Source of the DNA: Gammaproteobacteria bacterium
GTDB taxonomy: Bacteria > Pseudomonadota > Gammaproteobacteria > Burkholderiales > Rhodocyclaceae
Direction of reading: 5' to 3'
Length of the DNA: 42,829 nt
NCBI GenBank assembly: GCA_029289235.1
Contig: JARFTZ010000033.1
Coordinates: forward strand, 1-42,829
Of this stretch, positions 24,918-34,546 are shown in pieces (within the stretch, counting starts at the first letter, position 1; every line of letters begins with the position of its first letter). The notes beneath the pieces were generated by a model. That model did not search any database. It saw nothing but the letters and a program-made list of their open reading frames with translations, and was not told the DNA's origin. A program made the translations under genes and the position numbers.

Positions 24918-27146
24918 ATGGTTTCCGTCGTTCATTCCGTCGCCGCGCAGAGCGGCATCGAGCATACCCTGCAGACCCTGTGTGCAGGCCTTTCCGTGGA
25001 CGAATCGGCACGCATCGCGCGTGCGGTCGAGTTCGCCCAGTCGGTCTATGGCGATCGCACCCTGGGCAGCGGCGAGGGTATCTGGCATCACGCGCAGGGC
25101 ATGGCGTTGATCCTCGTCGGGTTGCGTCTTGATGTCGATTGCCGCCTGGCAGCGTTGCTGTTCGCCGTGCCGACCTATGACGAACACGGCCTCGAGCGCA
25201 TTGAAAAGGATTTTGGCCGCGCTGCTGCGGAACTGGTCAACGGAATCTCCCGGCTGAACAAGATGCGTCCGATTACCCGCGGATTCGTCGCGCATTCAGC
25301 GGAGAGCGCCGAGCAAAACCTTACGGAAATGAAGGCGCAGATCGAAATCCTGCGCAAGATGTTCCTCGCCGTGGTCGAGGATATCCGGGTTGTCCTGCTG
25401 CGCCTGGCGTCCCGGACCCAGACCCTGCGCCATTACGTCGACGAGCCGGACGACCTGCGCATCCAGGTGGCGCGCGAGACGCTGGAACTCTACTCGCCGC
25501 TGGCCAACCGACTTGGCGTCTGGGAACTGAAGTGGGAACTGGAAGACCTGTCGTTCCGTTTCCTGCACCCGGACATCTACAAGAAGATCGCCAAGCAGCT
25601 TGATGAAAAGCGCGCCGAGCGCGAGCAGTTCATCGCCAACGCCGTCGAGCGGCTGAAAGACGAGCTGGCTGCGGTGGGGATCAAGAATGCCGAGGTTTAC
25701 GGGCGCCCGAAACACATCTACAGCATCTGGAACAAGATGCGCAAGAAGAGCGTCGAGTTCTCCGAGGTCTACGACGTCCGCGCCTTGCGCGTCATCGTCG
25801 ATGAAATCAAGGATTGCTACACCGCGCTCGGCATCGTGCACAACATGTGGTCGCCGATTCCCAAGGAATTCGACGATTACATCTCCAACCCCAAGGGCAA
25901 CAACTACCGTTCGCTGCACACGGCGGTAAGTTGCCCGGACGGCCGTTCGCTGGAAGTGCAGATCCGCACGCGCGAGATGCACAAGCACGCCGAGCTCGGC
26001 GTGGCTGCGCACTGGCGTTACAAGGAAGGCGGCAAAGGGGCTTCCGACAGTTCCTACGAGGAAAAGATCGCCTGGCTGCGCCAGCTATTGGTCTGGAAGG
26101 ACGAAGTCTCCGACTCGTCGGACTGGGTCAAGCACTACAAGGAAGCTGCGCTCGACGAGACGATCTACGTGATGACGCCACAGGGTCGGGTGGTCGACCT
26201 GCCGCGTGGCGCCACGGCGATCGATTTCGCCTATCGCGTGCATACCGATCTCGGGCATCGCTGCCGCGGCGCCAAGGTCGACGGGGCGCTGGTGACGCTG
26301 AATACACCGCTGGAAACCGGGCAGCGGGTAGAAATCATCGCCGCGAAGCAGGGCGGCCCGTCGCGCGACTGGCTCAATGCGTCTCTCGGTTACCTGTTTA
26401 CCCACCGCTCCCGGGCCAAGGTGCGCCAGTGGTTCTCCAGCATGGCGCTCGAACAGTCGGTGGCCGACGGTCGCGCGATCGTGACCCGCGAACTGCAGCG
26501 CATGGGTGAATCGGGCTTCAAGCTCGACGAACTGGCGTCACGCCTCGGCTTCGCCAAGAGCGACGACATGTTCATCGCCGTGGCCCGCGCCGAGCTGAAC
26601 ATGCGTCAGCTGCAGATGGCCGTGCGCGGCACGGACGCGCAGGCGGAAGAGGATAAGCTGGCGGCCGAGCCGCCGGTACGCAAGCGCAAGTCGAGCGACG
26701 ACAGCGAAAAGGGCATCCTGATTGTTGGCGTCGACAAGTTGCTGACGCAGCTTGCGGGCTGCTGCAAGCCGGCGCCGCCCGATCCGATCGTCGGTTTCGT
26801 CACGCGCGGGAAGGGCGTCTCGATCCACCGCGCCGATTGTCCCAATTTCGCCAACATGGAGGCGATGCAGCCGGAACGGGTCATCGAAACGGCCTGGGGC
26901 ACCGAGACCGAAGGCGTTTTCGCCGTTGATATCGTGGTCGATGCCAACGACCGACAAGGGCTGTTGCGCGACGTTTCAGAGGTTCTGACCCGCGAGAAGA
27001 TCAACGTCACCGCGGTCAGCACCCAGTCCAAGCAGGGGGCGGCGCACATGCGGTTTACCGGCGAGGTGAAGAACCTTACCCAGTTGAAGAAGACCCTCGC
27101 AGCCCTGCACGAAGTGCAGGGCGTCGTCGGCGCCCGGCGCGCCTGA
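24918..27146 (+). CDS. relA: (p)ppGpp synthetase RelA
   Basis: A 742-residue long RelA/SpoT homologue that makes the stringent-response alarmone on stalled ribosomes. Domains: a degenerate HD hydrolase (about 30-190), the synthetase (about 240-390) with the RelA-type acidic EFDDYI (317-322) in place of the RxKD of bifunctional SpoT, a TGS domain (about 410-470), a zinc-finger-like CCKP region (about 610-660) and a C-terminal ACT domain (about 670-742). The HD region reads CRLAALLFAVPTYDEHG where a hydrolase would have its HD pair, so hydrolysis is predicted lost. That favours RelA over SpoT. The start ATG 24918 gives the usual N-terminus; upstream in-frame ATG 24885 is an alternative. Confidence 0.95.
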   Translation: MVSVVHSVAAQSGIEHTLQTLCAGLSVDESARIARAVEFAQSVYGDRTLGSGEGIWHHAQGMALILVGLRLDVDCRLAALLFAVPTYDEHGLERIEKDFGRAAAELVNGISRLNKMRPITRGFVAHSAESAEQNLTEMKAQIEILRKMFLAVVEDIRVVLLRLASRTQTLRHYVDEPDDLRIQVARETLELYSPLANRLGVWELKWELEDLSFRFLHPDIYKKIAKQLDEKRAEREQFIANAVERLKDELAAVGIKNAEVYGRPKHIYSIWNKMRKKSVEFSEVYDVRALRVIVDEIKDCYTALGIVHNMWSPIPKEFDDYISNPKGNNYRSLHTAVSCPDGRSLEVQIRTREMHKHAELGVAAHWRYKEGGKGASDSSYEEKIAWLRQLLVWKDEVSDSSDWVKHYKEAALDETIYVMTPQGRVVDLPRGATAIDFAYRVHTDLGHRCRGAKVDGALVTLNTPLETGQRVEIIAAKQGGPSRDWLNASLGYLFTHRSRAKVRQWFSSMALEQSVADGRAIVTRELQRMGESGFKLDELASRLGFAKSDDMFIAVARAELNMRQLQMAVRGTDAQAEEDKLAAEPPVRKRKSSDDSEKGILIVGVDKLLTQLAGCCKPAPPDPIVGFVTRGKGVSIHRADCPNFANMEAMQPERVIETAWGTETEGVFAVDIVVDANDRQGLLRDVSEVLTREKINVTAVSTQSKQGAAHMRFTGEVKNLTQLKKTLAALHEVQGVVGARRA

Positions 27147-27252
27147 TACCATTTCTAAATCACCGGATACTTTGTCGACATCGCCTTGCCGTGCTACCGC
27201 ACTGTTTGCGGCTCGTCTTCGCTTCTCCGGCGATTTATAAGCGGAATGACTT

Positions 27253-28005
27253 CTACCCGTCTTGACGTAGCTGTGTTTCCGCGAACAGCGCCGCGCCGAC
27301 GATCCCGGCCTGATTGAGGAAACTGGCGGCGACGACCGGCGCGCGGACGGTGAATTGCGGAGAGAATTTGTCAAGTTTCTTGCTGACGCCGCCGCCCAGT
27401 ACGATCAGATCGGGCCAGAGGAGGTTCTCCATCGTCACGAGGTAGTGGTTGAAGCGCTTTCCCCACTCCTTCCATTTCAGTTTCTTGGTCACGCGTACCG
27501 CTTCCGAGGCATAACGTTCGGCCTCGAATCCGTTGTCGAGCAGGATGTGGCCGAGTTCGGTATTCGGCATCAGGTGGCCGTCGGCAAACAGCGCGGTGCC
27601 GAGTCCGGTGCCGATGGTGATGATGAGTACGACGCCCTGGGTGTCGCTCCCGGCGCCGAAACGGATTTCGGCCATGCCGGCGACGTCGGCATCGTTGGCG
27701 ACATGTACCGCACACCCCGTCTGTTTGGAAAAAAACTCGGCGATCTGCAGCCCGATGAACGACTTGTCGATGTTCGCCGCCGTACGGGCAACCCCATGCT
27801 GGATGGCGGCCGGGAATCCCATGCCGATCGGGCCGGACCAGTTCATCTGCTTGACCAGATCCTGGAGCGCCTTGCCTACGGCGTCGGGTGTCGCCGGGCG
27901 GGGCGTTTCGATGCGCACGCGTTCGCCGATGATCTCTCCGGTCGTCGTTTCGACAATGCCGGCCTTGATTCCGGTGCCACCGACGTCAATGCCCAGAATT
28001 TGCAC
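27253..28005 (-). CDS. ppgK: Polyphosphate glucokinase (ROK family)
   Basis: A 250-residue ROK-family sugar kinase. The N-terminal phosphate loop [12 protein letters not shown], the catalytic aspartate in NDADVAG, and [10 protein letters not shown] are intact. The stretch [20 protein letters not shown] is typical of polyphosphate/ATP glucokinases, which phosphorylate glucose with polyP. The usual ROK zinc-binding CxCGxxGC motif is absent, as expected for this subgroup. GTG 28005 follows GGAGAGAGAG. It is convergent with relA (106-bp gap) and divergent from the flavin-reductase-like gene. It links stored polyP, made by PPK1 encoded 4 kb away, to carbon metabolism. Confidence 0.9.
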   Translation of the reverse strand: MQILGIDVGGTGIKAGIVETTTGEIIGERVRIETPRPATPDAVGKALQDLVKQMNWSGPIGMGFPAAIQHGVARTAANIDKSFIGLQIAEFFSKQTGCAVHVANDADVAGMAEIRFGAGSDTQGVVLIITIGTGLGTALFADGHLMPNTELGHILLDNGFEAERYASEAVRVTKKLKWKEWGKRFNHYLVTMENLLWPDLIVLGGGVSKKLDKFSPQFTVRAPVVAASFLNQAGIVGAALFAETQLRQDG

Positions 28006-28090
28006 GCTCTCTCTCCTTCACGTCTTCAACAGGGCAAATCCTATCCTGTATGCTCTGCCAATGATAGAAAGACCTCCGGGAGAAAAGGAA

Positions 28091-28660
28091 ATGCAGGGGA
28101 AATTTCAATCCGTCGATCTCGCCAAGAGCTACCTGCTGCTCAACCATGGCCCCGTCGTCCTGGTGAGCAGCGCGTTCCATGGCCGACGCAACGTGATGGC
28201 GGCGTCCTGGGTGATGCCGCTCGATTTCGATCCACCGAAGGTGCTGGCGGTCATCGATGGCCGCTGTTTCACGAGGGAGCTGATCGAGGCATCGGGCGAG
28301 TTTGCGTTGAATCTGCCGTTCAGGCGGATCGCGGACAAGGTTCTGGCGGCAGGAAGCATGTCGGGACGGGACGGCGACAAGTTCGCCCATGCAGGCTTGG
28401 CGGCGTTTCCGGCCAGTCGCATCGGGGCACCGCTGGTACGAGATTGCGCGGCATGGCTGGAGTGCAAGGTCATTTCCGAGGCGCATAACCAGAAACGTTA
28501 CGACCTGTTCGTCGCCGAGGTTGTCGCAGCCTGGGCGGATCCGGCGGTGTTTTCCGACGGGCGCTGGCATTTCCCGGATGCGGCGCGGAGGACGATTCAC
28601 TACCAGGCCGGCGGTACCTTCTTCGAGACCGGTCGGGCGTTCGAATGCGCTGACGCCTAG
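28091..28660 (+). CDS. Flavin reductase-like FMN-binding protein
   Basis: A 189-residue split-barrel protein of the flavin-reductase-like family, with VVLVSSAFHGRRNVMAAS and a WVMPLDFDPPKVLAVID strand pair that form the FMN site. Relatives include reductase components of two-component monooxygenases and ferric reductases; no oxygenase is nearby. ATG 28091 follows GGGAGAAAAGGAA. An in-frame ATG at 28061 is possible. Its stop is 6 bp from the end of the convergent kinase-like gene. Confidence 0.85.
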   Translation: MQGKFQSVDLAKSYLLLNHGPVVLVSSAFHGRRNVMAASWVMPLDFDPPKVLAVIDGRCFTRELIEASGEFALNLPFRRIADKVLAAGSMSGRDGDKFAHAGLAAFPASRIGAPLVRDCAAWLECKVISEAHNQKRYDLFVAEVVAAWADPAVFSDGRWHFPDAARRTIHYQAGGTFFETGRAFECADA

Positions 28661-28666
28661 CCGAGT

Positions 28667-29566
28667 TCAGCCCAGTTCGGCCAGCAGGCTGTCGATCATG
28701 TGTTGCGCCTGGCGCAGATAGCCACCGCCGAACAGGTTGAGGTGGTTGAGCACGTGGTAGAGGTTGTAGAGCGTCCGGCGCTGCGGGTAGCCGTCCGCCA
28801 GCGGCCAGGCGTCACGGTAGGCCTCGTAAAAACTGGCGGGGAAGCCGCCAAAGAGTTCGCTCATCGCCAGGTCGGTTTCCCGGTCGCCGTAATACACCGC
28901 AGGATCGAACAGAACGAGCCGTCCGTCGCTGTCGCATGCGGCATTGCCTGACCACAGGTCGCCATGCAAGAGGCTGGCCTGTGGCCGATAGTCCGGAAAA
29001 AGGGACGGCAGCTTATCGGCGAGACGCATCCCGTTGTCGACCAACTCGCGGCCGAATCCGTGTCGCCCGGCCAAGGCGAGCTGGGGCCGCAAACGCTCGT
29101 TGGTGAAGAACCCGGGCCACGTCGCATGCGGCCGGTTCGTCTGCGGTGTGCTGCCGATGTAGTTGTCGCGCAGCCAGCCGAACCGCCCGCCGCTGATCTG
29201 GTGCAACGCCGCCAGCGTGCGCCCGGCGGCCTCGCCGGTCCGGTAGCCTAAAGGGTGCAATTCGATATGTTCGAGGATGAGGAAGGCGTCCTCGCCGATG
29301 GCGCCGGTACCAATTACGCGCGGCACACGCAATTCGGGGCAGCTGGACAACGACTGCAAGCCGTCAGCCTCGGCGGAGAACATGTCGGCCAGCTCGCTCC
29401 GATTCTGCTTTACGAACCATTTGCCGTGACTGGTTTCCGCAACGAACGCGCGCGAAATCGATCCGCCTCCGACGTCGGCCAGTCGCTGGATCGTGCAACG
29501 ACACCCGGTAATTTCATTGATCGCCTCGTTCAGAGCGGTGTTGAGTGACTGGCGCATTGATCGCAT
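28667..29566 (-). CDS. Fructosamine kinase family protein
   Basis: A 299-residue FN3K/choline-kinase-fold protein. The catalytic loop HGDLWSGNA, the metal-binding FDPAVYYGDRETDLAM and the specific SELFGGFP segment identify the fructosamine-3-kinase family. These enzymes phosphorylate ribulosamine or fructosamine adducts so that glycated proteins can be repaired. The start is M at 29566 or 29557. It is divergent from the large GGDEF gene across 84 bp. Confidence 0.9.
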   Translation of the reverse strand: MRSMRQSLNTALNEAINEITGCRCTIQRLADVGGGSISRAFVAETSHGKWFVKQNRSELADMFSAEADGLQSLSSCPELRVPRVIGTGAIGEDAFLILEHIELHPLGYRTGEAAGRTLAALHQISGGRFGWLRDNYIGSTPQTNRPHATWPGFFTNERLRPQLALAGRHGFGRELVDNGMRLADKLPSLFPDYRPQASLLHGDLWSGNAACDSDGRLVLFDPAVYYGDRETDLAMSELFGGFPASFYEAYRDAWPLADGYPQRRTLYNLYHVLNHLNLFGGGYLRQAQHMIDSLLAELG

Positions 29567-29650
29567 AGCTGTTGATTTGTCAGTCGGTGGAGGCCATAGT
29601 AACTGCAGGGGATGCAGCCGTCGCCCATCACACGGCAAGGTGAAGCAGGA

Positions 29651-32278
29651 ATGAATTATCTCAGTGCGCGGGGTAGTGTCGCTTCACACTCGGGAATGCG
29701 CTATTTCCGCTGCGTTCTGTTTGCCTTTTTTTGTGCACTGCCGGTCTGGGCCCAGGACGGTTCGCCTGTCCGGCCACTTGATGTGGTCGACCTCCAGTTG
29801 CGCTGGAAACACCAGTTCCAGTTTGCCGGGTATTACGCCGCCGTGGAAAAAGGTTTCTACCGCGAAGCGGGGCTCGATGTCCGCCTGCACGAGGGCGCGC
29901 CGGGCAAGGCGCCGGTCGACGAGGTGCTCGCCGGGCGTGCCGCGTACGGTACGGCCAACAGCGAGCTGCTGTTCGCCCGTCTGCAGGGACATCCTCTCGT
30001 GGCTTTGGCCGTCATCTTCCAGCATTCGCCCTCGGTGCTGCTGGCGCGTGCCGACTCCGGGGTGCGTACACCACATGATCTCGTCGGCAAGAAAGTCATG
30101 TTCATGGGTGGCAAGCACGATACGGATTTTCTTGCGATGTTCCTGCGCGAGGGAGTCAGGCCGGAAAAAATAGAGATCATCCCCTCGAGCTACGACATCA
30201 TGGATCTGGTTTCCGGTCGGGTCGATGCTTTCAATTCCTACCTCACCAACGAGCCGTTTTTTCTCAAACAGCTTGGGGTGGATTACGTGGTGATCAATCC
30301 CAGCCATTACGGGATCGACTACTACGGCGACGTCCTGTTCACGACCGAGAATGAGATACGCAAGAACCCCGATCGCGTGAAGGCGCTGCGTGAAGCGACG
30401 CTGCGCGGCTGGCGCTACGCGATGAATCACCCGGATGAAATTATCGACATCCTGCTGGAGAAATATGTCGTTCCGAAAACGCGGGAGCATTTGCAATTCG
30501 AAGCGACCGCCTCCCGATCGTTGATTCTTCCCGATCTCGTCGAGATCGGGCACATGAATCCCGGACGCTGGCAGGGCATGGTCGATGCGCTCGTGTCCGC
30601 CGGCATGGCCAGTTACGGAGCCTCGCTGGAAGGTTTTCTCTACGACCCCGGTTCACACAGCTGGCGAGCGCGTCTGCATCAGACCATGTGGGGGATGGGG
30701 TCGGTCATCGCGCTGATCCTCGTCGGGGTGGGCTTCATGTTCAACACGCTGAGACGGCTGCGCCGGGAAATCGCCAAGCGGCGGAGCATCGAGGCGCAGT
30801 TGCTCAACGCCAACGACCTCCTCAAGCGCACCGGCAGACTTGCCAAGGTCGGCGGGTTTGAACGAAACGTCGTGAACAACACGACGATCCTCTCGGAGGA
30901 AGCTGCGCGTATCCGGGAGCTGCCGGCCGGCGTCGAGATTCCGTTTGATGAAACCATGAGATATTACCCGCCGGAGGAGCGGCCGCAACGGCGGGCCGAG
31001 AACGAGCGGGCGATGCGTAGCGGCGAATCGTGGGAGCACGAATCGCTGGTGACGATGCCATCGGGGAAAAATGCCTGGATCTACGTTCGCGGCGAAGCGG
31101 TTTTCCGCGACGGTCAGGTCGTCAAGCTGATCGGCGCGATGCAGGACATCACCGATCGCAAGCAGGCCGAGCTGGCATTGATTCGCCGTACGCGGGAACT
31201 GGAGATGCACAACAGCATCCTGCGCCAGATCCATCAGGGCGTCGCCTTGAGCGAGGTGCTCAATTCACTGGCGTCGCAGGCCGAATTGCTGCACCCGGGG
31301 ATGCTGTGTTCGATCCTGTTGCTCGACACGGTTTCCAATCACCTGCGCCACGTGGCCGCGCCGAGCCTGCCTGGGCAGTTCGTCCGGGACATCGACCGCA
31401 TGCTGGCCAACGATGAAAGCTGTTCCAGCGGTCAGGCGGCGGCGAGCGGCAGGCGGGTAATCGTGGCAAATCTCCGTGAAGGCAGCGCGTGCTCTGCGGC
31501 CTACTGCCGGCATGCGGCGTCGGCGGGGTTCCAGTCGTGCTGGTCGCAGCCGATCACGGGGCGTGAGAGGCGCGTGCTCGGCGTTTTCGCCATCTACCAG
31601 CGGGTCTCGGCACAGCCGGGCGACGACGATATCCAGCTGCTGGAGAACTGCGCGAACCTTGCGGCGTTGGTGATCGAGCATTACCAGGCCGATGAAAAAA
31701 TACGCAACCTGGCGTACTTCGATGCGCTGACCCGACTGCCCAATCGGCGCATGCTGGTAGACCGCCTCCGCCAGGCGATGGCCAACAGCCGCCGCAGCGG
31801 CTGCTATGGCGCCCTGATGTTCCTCGACCTGGATAATTTCAAGCCGCTCAACGACGCGCACGGGCATTACGTCGGCGACCTGCTGCTCGTCCAGGTGGCG
31901 GAGCGGATCACGAGCTGCGTGCGCGAGACGGATACGGTTGCGCGCTTCGGCGGCGACGAATTCGTGGTCATGCTCGGTGAGCTCGACGAGAGCCATGCAG
32001 CGTCCGAAATTCAGGCGCGGGGTGTGGCGGAGAAGATTCGTTGCATCCTCTCCGAGCCGTTTACGTTACGGATCAAACGGGAGGGGGAGCCTGAAAAGGT
32101 GGTCGTGCATTGCTGCACCGCCAGCATCGGCGTCGTGCTCTTCTACAACCACGAAGCCTCGATGGACGACATCATCAAGTGGGCAGACGAGGCGATGTAC
32201 CAGGCCAAGGAGTCGGGGCGCAACGGCATCCGGCTGCAGTCGTCGCAGCACCCCGAACGCGGCCAGCTCAAGGCTTGA
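29651..32278 (+). CDS. Diguanylate cyclase with substrate-binding-protein sensor (NMT1-PAS-GAF-GGDEF)
   Basis: An 875-residue membrane sensor. A signal sequence (CVLFAFFCALPVWA, with an alternative start at 29696) leads into a periplasmic NMT1/THI5-like ABC binding-protein domain (about 45-320; LRWKHQFQFAGYYAA, GLDVRLHEG). A transmembrane helix (about 350-372) is followed by a PAS domain (about 395-510), a GAF domain (about 530-690) and a GGDEF domain (about 705-865) with intact RFGGDEF (GGDEF 767-771). An RxxD inhibitory site (RETD) lies five residues before GGDEF, so product feedback is expected. It should make c-di-GMP in response to a periplasmic ligand, possibly a pyrimidine, taurine or nitrile-like compound by family. 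The 3' end overlaps ppk1 by 11 bp, convergent. Confidence 0.92.
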   Translation: MNYLSARGSVASHSGMRYFRCVLFAFFCALPVWAQDGSPVRPLDVVDLQLRWKHQFQFAGYYAAVEKGFYREAGLDVRLHEGAPGKAPVDEVLAGRAAYGTANSELLFARLQGHPLVALAVIFQHSPSVLLARADSGVRTPHDLVGKKVMFMGGKHDTDFLAMFLREGVRPEKIEIIPSSYDIMDLVSGRVDAFNSYLTNEPFFLKQLGVDYVVINPSHYGIDYYGDVLFTTENEIRKNPDRVKALREATLRGWRYAMNHPDEIIDILLEKYVVPKTREHLQFEATASRSLILPDLVEIGHMNPGRWQGMVDALVSAGMASYGASLEGFLYDPGSHSWRARLHQTMWGMGSVIALILVGVGFMFNTLRRLRREIAKRRSIEAQLLNANDLLKRTGRLAKVGGFERNVVNNTTILSEEAARIRELPAGVEIPFDETMRYYPPEERPQRRAENERAMRSGESWEHESLVTMPSGKNAWIYVRGEAVFRDGQVVKLIGAMQDITDRKQAELALIRRTRELEMHNSILRQIHQGVALSEVLNSLASQAELLHPGMLCSILLLDTVSNHLRHVAAPSLPGQFVRDIDRMLANDESCSSGQAAASGRRVIVANLREGSACSAAYCRHAASAGFQSCWSQPITGRERRVLGVFAIYQRVSAQPGDDDIQLLENCANLAALVIEHYQADEKIRNLAYFDALTRLPNRRMLVDRLRQAMANSRRSGCYGALMFLDLDNFKPLNDAHGHYVGDLLLVQVAERITSCVRETDTVARFGGDEFVVMLGELDESHAASEIQARGVAEKIRCILSEPFTLRIKREGEPEKVVVHCCTASIGVVLFYNHEASMDDIIKWADEAMYQAKESGRNGIRLQSSQHPERGQLKA

Positions 32279-34385
32279 GCAGGTCGATCAACTCTTCCTG
32301 GGCGCAACGCGGTTTGGCTCGTAGCGCGCGTCGCGGGTGATAACCTCCGTTGCCGTCCATTTCCCAGGAATTCTGGTTGTCGGTGAGGTAGACCTGCAGT
32401 CCCTCGACGATGACGCGGCGCTTGAGCTTTTTGTCGAGAATCGGGAAGGCGACCTCGATGCGCCGGAAGAAATTGCGCTCCATCCAGTCCGCGCTGGAGA
32501 GCAGGACCTGTTCGGCCCCGCCGGCGTAGAAATAGAACACCCGATGGTGTTCGAGGAAGCGTCCGACGATCGAGCGCACCCGGATCTTGTCGGAAAGTCC
32601 CTTGATCCCCGGACGCAGGGCGCAGACCCCGCGCACGATCAGATCGATCCTGACCCCGGCCTGGGAGGCTTCGTAGAGGGCGTCGATGATCGCCGGTTCG
32701 AGCAGGGAATTCATCTTGGCGATGATGCGCGCGCGCTTGCCGGCGCGAGCGGCCTCGGCTTCCGCCTGGATGGCCTTCAGCGTATTGGCATGCAGCGTGA
32801 ACGGCGCCTGCCAGAGATGGTGCAGCGACTTGGCAAGGCCCAGGCCGGTCAGTTGCTTGAAAACCTCATTGACGTCCTCGCCGATCTCTTCGTTGCAGGT
32901 CAGCAAACCGAAATCGGTATAGAGACGGGCGGTGCGCGGGTGATAGTTGCCTGTGCCCAGATGCACATAGCGACGCAGCGCGCTCCCCGAACGATTCTCG
33001 TCGCGGCGGACGATCATCAGCATCTTGGTGTGGGTCTTGTAGCCGACCACGCCATAAACGACGTGCGCGCCGACCTGTTCAAGCTTGGTGGCCCAGCCGA
33101 TGTTCGCTTCCTCGTCGAATCGCGCCATCAACTCGACCACCACGGTCACTTCCTTGCCATTCATGGCCGCTCGCAACAGCGACTGCATCAGTACGGAATC
33201 CGTGCCGGTGCGATAGACCGTCATCTTGATCGCCACCACGTGCGGGTCGGTCACGGCCTGGTCGATCAGTTCAATGACCGGCGCGAAGCTCTGGTAGGGG
33301 TGGTGCAGCAGGATGTCGCCGGCACGGATGGATTCAAAGATCGAGCGGTTCTTCTTCAGCGACTTGGGCGAGCCGATCTGGAACGGCTTGAATTTCAGGT
33401 CGGGACGCTGCACCAGGTCGGGAATCTGCATCAGGCGCACCAGATTGGCCGGGCCGGGAACGCAGAAGAGGTCGTTCGTTCCCAGACCGAACTGTTCAAG
33501 CAGGAAGCGCGTCATGTTTTGTGAGCAGTTGTCGGTTACTTCCAGGCGCACCGCATCGCCGAAATGCCGTTGCGGGAGTTCCCCCTGGATGCTCGCGCGC
33601 AGGTTCTTGACCTCTTCCTCGTCGACGAACAGGTCACTGTTGCGCGTGACCCTGAACTGGTAACAGCCGAGCACGTTCATGCCCGAGAAAAGCTCGCCGA
33701 CGAATTCGTGCAGGACGGAGGACAGGAAAACGAAACAGTATTCGCTGGCGCCGAGTTCACGGGGCAGGCGGATCGCGCGCGGAAGAACCCGGGGCGCCTG
33801 GACGATTGCCGTGCCGGAACTGCGGCCGAAGGCATCCTTTCCTTCGAGTTCGACGGCGAAGTTGAGGCTCTTGTTGAGCAGCCGGGGGAAGGGGTGCGAC
33901 GGATCAAGACCGATCGGCGTCAGGACCGGCATGACTTCCCGAAAGAAATAGCCCTTGATCCACTGCAACTGCTCTTCGCTCCACTCACTGCGGCGCAGGA
34001 AAACGATCCCTTCCGCCGCCAGTTTCGGCAGGATCTCCTGATTGAACAGGCGGTACTGTTCCTCGACCAGAGTGTGGGCGTAATCGCTGATGTGCTGCAA
34101 CGCCTCCGAGGCGGAAAGACCGTCGGACGTTTTTGCCACCGAATTCAGCTTGACCTGTTCCTTCAGTCCGGCGACGCGGATTTCGAAGAACTCGTCCAGA
34201 TTGCTGCTGAAGATGCAGAGAAAACGCAAACGCTCCAGCAACGGCGTCGCGGGATTTTTCGCCTGCGCGAGAACGCGATGATTGAACGCCAGAATCCCGA
34301 GTTCCCGGTTCAGAAAATTCCTGGCCGGATACGAGGTGGTGTCTGAAGGCAGGCTTGTTCGTGCAACCGGTTTTCGTGTGCTCAT
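32268..34385 (-). CDS. ppk1: Polyphosphate kinase 1
   Basis: A 705-residue PPK1, which builds polyphosphate from ATP gamma-phosphate at the membrane. The N-terminal PPK_N region includes NRELGILAFNHRVLAQA and FSSNLDEFFEIRVAGL. The PLD-like catalytic domains carry H452 (THTKMLMI), equivalent to the phosphohistidine of E. coli PPK (H435), and the LEHHRVFYF pair (H613/H614) matching the second catalytic histidine. VHLGTGNYHPRTARLYTDF is also intact. ATG 34385 (MSTRKPVARTS) is favoured over the longer reading to 34430. It is divergent from a HAD phosphatase gene. No ppx is adjacent. Confidence 0.96.
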   Translation of the reverse strand: MSTRKPVARTSLPSDTTSYPARNFLNRELGILAFNHRVLAQAKNPATPLLERLRFLCIFSSNLDEFFEIRVAGLKEQVKLNSVAKTSDGLSASEALQHISDYAHTLVEEQYRLFNQEILPKLAAEGIVFLRRSEWSEEQLQWIKGYFFREVMPVLTPIGLDPSHPFPRLLNKSLNFAVELEGKDAFGRSSGTAIVQAPRVLPRAIRLPRELGASEYCFVFLSSVLHEFVGELFSGMNVLGCYQFRVTRNSDLFVDEEEVKNLRASIQGELPQRHFGDAVRLEVTDNCSQNMTRFLLEQFGLGTNDLFCVPGPANLVRLMQIPDLVQRPDLKFKPFQIGSPKSLKKNRSIFESIRAGDILLHHPYQSFAPVIELIDQAVTDPHVVAIKMTVYRTGTDSVLMQSLLRAAMNGKEVTVVVELMARFDEEANIGWATKLEQVGAHVVYGVVGYKTHTKMLMIVRRDENRSGSALRRYVHLGTGNYHPRTARLYTDFGLLTCNEEIGEDVNEVFKQLTGLGLAKSLHHLWQAPFTLHANTLKAIQAEAEAARAGKRARIIAKMNSLLEPAIIDALYEASQAGVRIDLIVRGVCALRPGIKGLSDKIRVRSIVGRFLEHHRVFYFYAGGAEQVLLSSADWMERNFFRRIEVAFPILDKKLKRRVIVEGLQVYLTDNQNSWEMDGNGGYHPRRALRAKPRCAQEELIDLLKP

Positions 34386-34517
34386 GGGGCAAAGGATCAG
34401 GAATGGTGAATGGTCACGATTATCCGCCATTACGTGCGTTTTTGTTGGTTGCCGGACCAGGATTGGCGTGTGGAAAGCGAAACGAGAAGGCTGCGGGTGA
34501 TGTGCGCTGTAATCCCT

Positions 34518-34535
34518 TTGTCACACTATTCTCAT
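34518..34535. promoter_or_regulatory. Weak PHO-box-like direct repeat between ppk1 and HAD gene
   Basis: TTGTCAC-N4-TTCTCAT has the 7+4+7 layout of a PHO box but each half matches the CTGTCAT consensus at only 5 of 7 positions. It sits 12-29 bp before the HAD start and about 133 bp before ppk1. Phosphate control is a guess. Confidence 0.25.
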
Positions 34536-34546
34536 ACGCTGTGCCG

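Noticed and set aside
24918-27146. Bifunctional SpoT instead of RelA
   Set aside because: The hydrolase HD residues are missing and the synthetase has the RelA-type EFDDYI.
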